A stretch of 6,104 nucleotides of DNA from Sphingomonadaceae bacterium (GTDB lineage Bacteria > Pseudomonadota > Alphaproteobacteria > Sphingomonadales > Sphingomonadaceae). The translations under genes were made by a program, and so were the position numbers. How positions within the stretch are numbered: position 1 is the first letter of the stretch; each line of letters opens with the position of its first letter. Positions 4,005 through 6,104 of the stretch are shown in pieces. Location of the stretch: positions 1 through 6,104 of the forward strand of contig CANFIV010000100.1 in the NCBI GenBank assembly GCA_947446935.1, written 5' to 3'. The notes below the pieces were generated by a model. The model searched no databases. It was not told where the DNA came from and saw only the letters and a list, made by a program, of their open reading frames with translations.

Positions 4005-6104
4005 TCGCATCATGCCGGGCGGACTCGATCCTGCAGAAGCCGCCGCGCGTCTAGCTGCCGAGGGCCCCAACGCGCTCGCGCACGCCGGGCAGCGCTCGGT
4101 GCTAAGGATCGCGCTCGAAGTGCTGCGCGAGCCGATGCTTGTGCTCCTGCTGCTGGGCGGCGGCGCATATCTGCTACTGGGAGACCTCGCCGAAGCGTTG
4201 ATCCTGCTGGCCTTCGCTACATTTTCCATCGCCGTCACGGTGGTGCAGGAGACCCGCACCGAACGCGTGCTCGAAGCCTTGCGCGATCTTTCGGCACCGC
4301 GTGCGCTGGTCATCCGGGGCGGTGCGCGCCTGCGGATTGCGGGCCGCGAGGTCGTGCGCGGCGATCTCATTGTGCTCGAACAAGGTGACCGGATCGCCGC
4401 CGACGCGCGGCTGGTTGAGGCCCACGATCTGCAGGCCGATGAATCGTTGCTCACGGGCGAATCCCTGCCCGTCGGCAAGGTTGCGGCGAAAGAGGAAACC
4501 GACGAGCCCGCGCCGCGTCCGGGGGGTGATGGACTGCCATTCCTCTATTCCGGCTCGCTCGTTACGCGCGGAAGCGGGCTCGCACGCGTTTTGGCCACCG
4601 GGCCGCGCAGCGAGATCGGGCGGATCGGCCAGTCGCTCGCGGGTCTTGAGACCGAAGCACCGCGCCTCCGCCGCGAGACCACGCGAATCGTGACCTGGTG
4701 TGCAGTGGGTGGCGGTGCGGTCGCGCTCTCGGTCGTTCTGCTGTTCGGCCTGCTGCGCGGCGGGTGGATCGAGGCAGTGCTCGCCGGGATCGCCATTGGC
4801 ATGTCGATGTTGCCCGAGGAGTTTCCGATGGTCCTCACCGTGTTTCTCGCGATGGGCGCGTGGCGGATCGGTAAAGTCGGCGTGCTCACCCGCCGCGCTG
4901 CCGCGATCGAGACTTTGGGGTCAGCCACCGTGCTGTGCACCGACAAGACTGGCACGCTGACCGAAAACCGCATGTCAGTGGCTGCGCTGTGGCTGCCCTG
5001 TGGAGAGACCTTTGCACTAAAACCGGGCATTGCGTTGCCAGATAATTTCCACGCGCTGGTCGAAACGGCAGCGCTCGCCAGTGCCGAGACGCCAAGCGAT
5101 CCAATGGAAATCGCGCTCCATGGCGCGCGCGGTGCAGCCGGACCGCTGACCGAAGCCAACGGCAATCTGGTGCAGGCCTATGCCTTGCGCCCGGAATTGC
5201 TAGCGATGTCAAATGTGTGGGACGATGGCGAAGAACTGCGGCTCTCGGCGAAGGGCGCGCCGGAAGCCATCGCCGGGCTCTGCCGCCTCTCTGATGCCGA
5301 CCATGCAGCGATGAAAGCGGCGGTCGAGGCCATGGCGAAGCGTGGCATCAGGGTGCTTGCCGTCGCCACCGCCGCTCCGCAAGACCGCAACTGGGCCAAG
5401 AGCCAGCATGACTATCACTATACGCTGACCGGGCTGGTCGGACTCGCAGATCCGCTGCGTCCTAGCGTACCTGCCGCCGTCGCCGAATGTCGCAGCGCGG
5501 GCATCCGGGTCGTGATGATTACGGGCGATCACGCGGCCACCGCGCGCGCCATCGCGGCCGAGGCAGGGATCGCTGATGGCGATATTCTGACTGGTGATGA
5601 TCTCGCGGCACTCGATGATGCTTCACTGGTGTTGTGCCTGAAAACGGTCACCGTGTTCGCCCGGATTATGCCCGAACAGAAACTGCGCATCGTACAGGCG
5701 TTCAAGGCTGCGGGCGAGGTCGTTGCCATGACCGGCGACGGGGTGAATGATGCGCCTTCGCTCAAAGCCGCGCATATCGGCGTGGCGATGGGCCAGCGCG
5801 GTACCGACGTGGCGCGCGAGGCGGCGGCGATTGTGTTGCTAGAGGACGATTTCGGCGCGATTGTGCAGGCAGTCAGGCTCGGGCGGCGGATCTACGACAA
5901 TCTGCGCAAGGCCATGGCCTTCATTTTCGCGGTGCACGTGCCGATCGCGGGCCTCGCGCTGATCCCGCTGCTTTTCGGGATGCCGCTGTTGTTCGGGCCG
6001 ATCCATATCGCGCTGCTCGAAATGGTGATCGATCCCGTCTGTGCGCTGGTGTTCGAAGCGGAGGAAGACGAGGCCGATATCATGGCGCGCCCGCCGCGTG
6101 CGCC
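3994..6104 (+). CDS. P-type cation-transporting ATPase (P2-like), 3' end outside window
   Basis: This inner-membrane ion pump is driven by ATP through a phospho-aspartate; 703 codons are seen and there is no stop. Relatives are around 830-850 residues, so only the last membrane helices are missing. The order is classical: an N-terminal cation-ATPase segment (about 8-45); helices M1-M2 (about 48-85); actuator domain with LLTGES (Thr154-Ser157); M3-M4 with LPEEFPMVLT (Pro274-Pro278); phosphorylation motif DKTGTLT with Asp317; nucleotide domain with KGAPE (Lys420); hinge TGDGVNDAPS (Thr580-Asp586); then M5 and M6 with LEMVIDP (Glu676, Asp680). PEEFP replaces the PEGLP of calcium pumps and the CPC of heavy-metal pumps. 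It is therefore a P2-type pump, but its ion cannot be read from the sequence; Ca, Mg, Mn or Fe are possible. The start ATG at 3994 overlaps the cytochrome fragment by 11 bases; ATG 4012 is an alternative. It was probably the last-seen gene of the VIT-cytochrome operon and is the only undamaged one. Confidence 0.93.
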   Translation, partial: MTTDRIMPGGLDPAEAAARLAAEGPNALAHAGQRSVLRIALEVLREPMLVLLLLGGGAYLLLGDLAEALILLAFATFSIAVTVVQETRTERVLEALRDLSAPRALVIRGGARLRIAGREVVRGDLIVLEQGDRIAADARLVEAHDLQADESLLTGESLPVGKVAAKEETDEPAPRPGGDGLPFLYSGSLVTRGSGLARVLATGPRSEIGRIGQSLAGLETEAPRLRRETTRIVTWCAVGGGAVALSVVLLFGLLRGGWIEAVLAGIAIGMSMLPEEFPMVLTVFLAMGAWRIGKVGVLTRRAAAIETLGSATVLCTDKTGTLTENRMSVAALWLPCGETFALKPGIALPDNFHALVETAALASAETPSDPMEIALHGARGAAGPLTEANGNLVQAYALRPELLAMSNVWDDGEELRLSAKGAPEAIAGLCRLSDADHAAMKAAVEAMAKRGIRVLAVATAAPQDRNWAKSQHDYHYTLTGLVGLADPLRPSVPAAVAECRSAGIRVVMITGDHAATARAIAAEAGIADGDILTGDDLAALDDASLVLCLKTVTVFARIMPEQKLRIVQAFKAAGEVVAMTGDGVNDAPSLKAAHIGVAMGQRGTDVAREAAAIVLLEDDFGAIVQAVRLGRRIYDNLRKAMAFIFAVHVPIAGLALIPLLFGMPLLFGPIHIALLEMVIDPVCALVFEAEEDEADIMARPPRA

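Noticed and set aside
3666..4478. 270-residue minus-strand ORF
   Set aside because: Ser/Arg-rich low-complexity translation typical of an antisense frame. It lies opposite the haem motifs and the ATPase N-terminus.
4545..5165. 206-residue minus-strand ORF opposite the ATPase
   Set aside because: It is a shadow of the phosphorylation-domain coding sequence.

Overview
The window is GC-rich and densely coded, and it looks like accessory DNA from an alphaproteobacterium. A sphingomonad is my best guess, from the kind of P-type ATPase, the multiheme c-type fragment and the ars gene arrangement. That assignment is inference, not proof. I see no rRNA, tRNA or CRISPR array.

Left part (1-2206, all minus strand). 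Bases 1-528 are the C-terminal part of a phage terminase large subunit. It runs off the left edge and is cut off at its N-terminal side, so it is a prophage remnant. After about 130 unexplained bases comes a compact, apparently intact arsenic operon read right to left: arsR (repressor), arsC (thioredoxin-type arsenate reductase) and an AqpS-like aquaglyceroporin. The last two overlap by 4 bases. An aquaporin channel sits where an ArsB or Acr3 efflux pump would normally be. Arsenate would be reduced in the cytoplasm and arsenite would leave down its gradient through the channel. A 7-bp inverted repeat overlaps the arsR start and is a good operator candidate.

Middle (2207-3077). A 42-residue C-terminal scrap of a LysR-type regulator (minus strand) is joined near base 2500 to the interior of an IS3-family transposase orfB (plus strand). 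The IS keeps the D(35)E part of its catalytic core and a recognisable right end at 3077. Its left end, orfA and the first half of orfB are gone.

Right part (3078-6104, plus strand). 35 bases after the IS end starts a metal/redox cluster in the order VIT/CCC1-family transporter, cytochrome-b-like membrane protein, three-haem c-type cytochrome, and P-type cation ATPase. The ATPase is intact as far as the right edge (703 codons seen). The three genes before it all look damaged. The VIT gene keeps only its two ends, in different frames. The membrane protein appears to have an internal deletion and loses its last helix. The cytochrome lacks its signal peptide and is out of frame with what precedes it. 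Intact relatives of this cluster would make a plausible, poorly characterised redox-linked metal transport system. Here it seems to be decaying, or wrongly assembled, everywhere except the ATPase.

Overall the window is a mosaic. Two apparently working modules (arsenic detoxification and a cation pump) are separated and flanked by truncated pieces of a prophage, a LysR gene, an insertion sequence and a redox operon.
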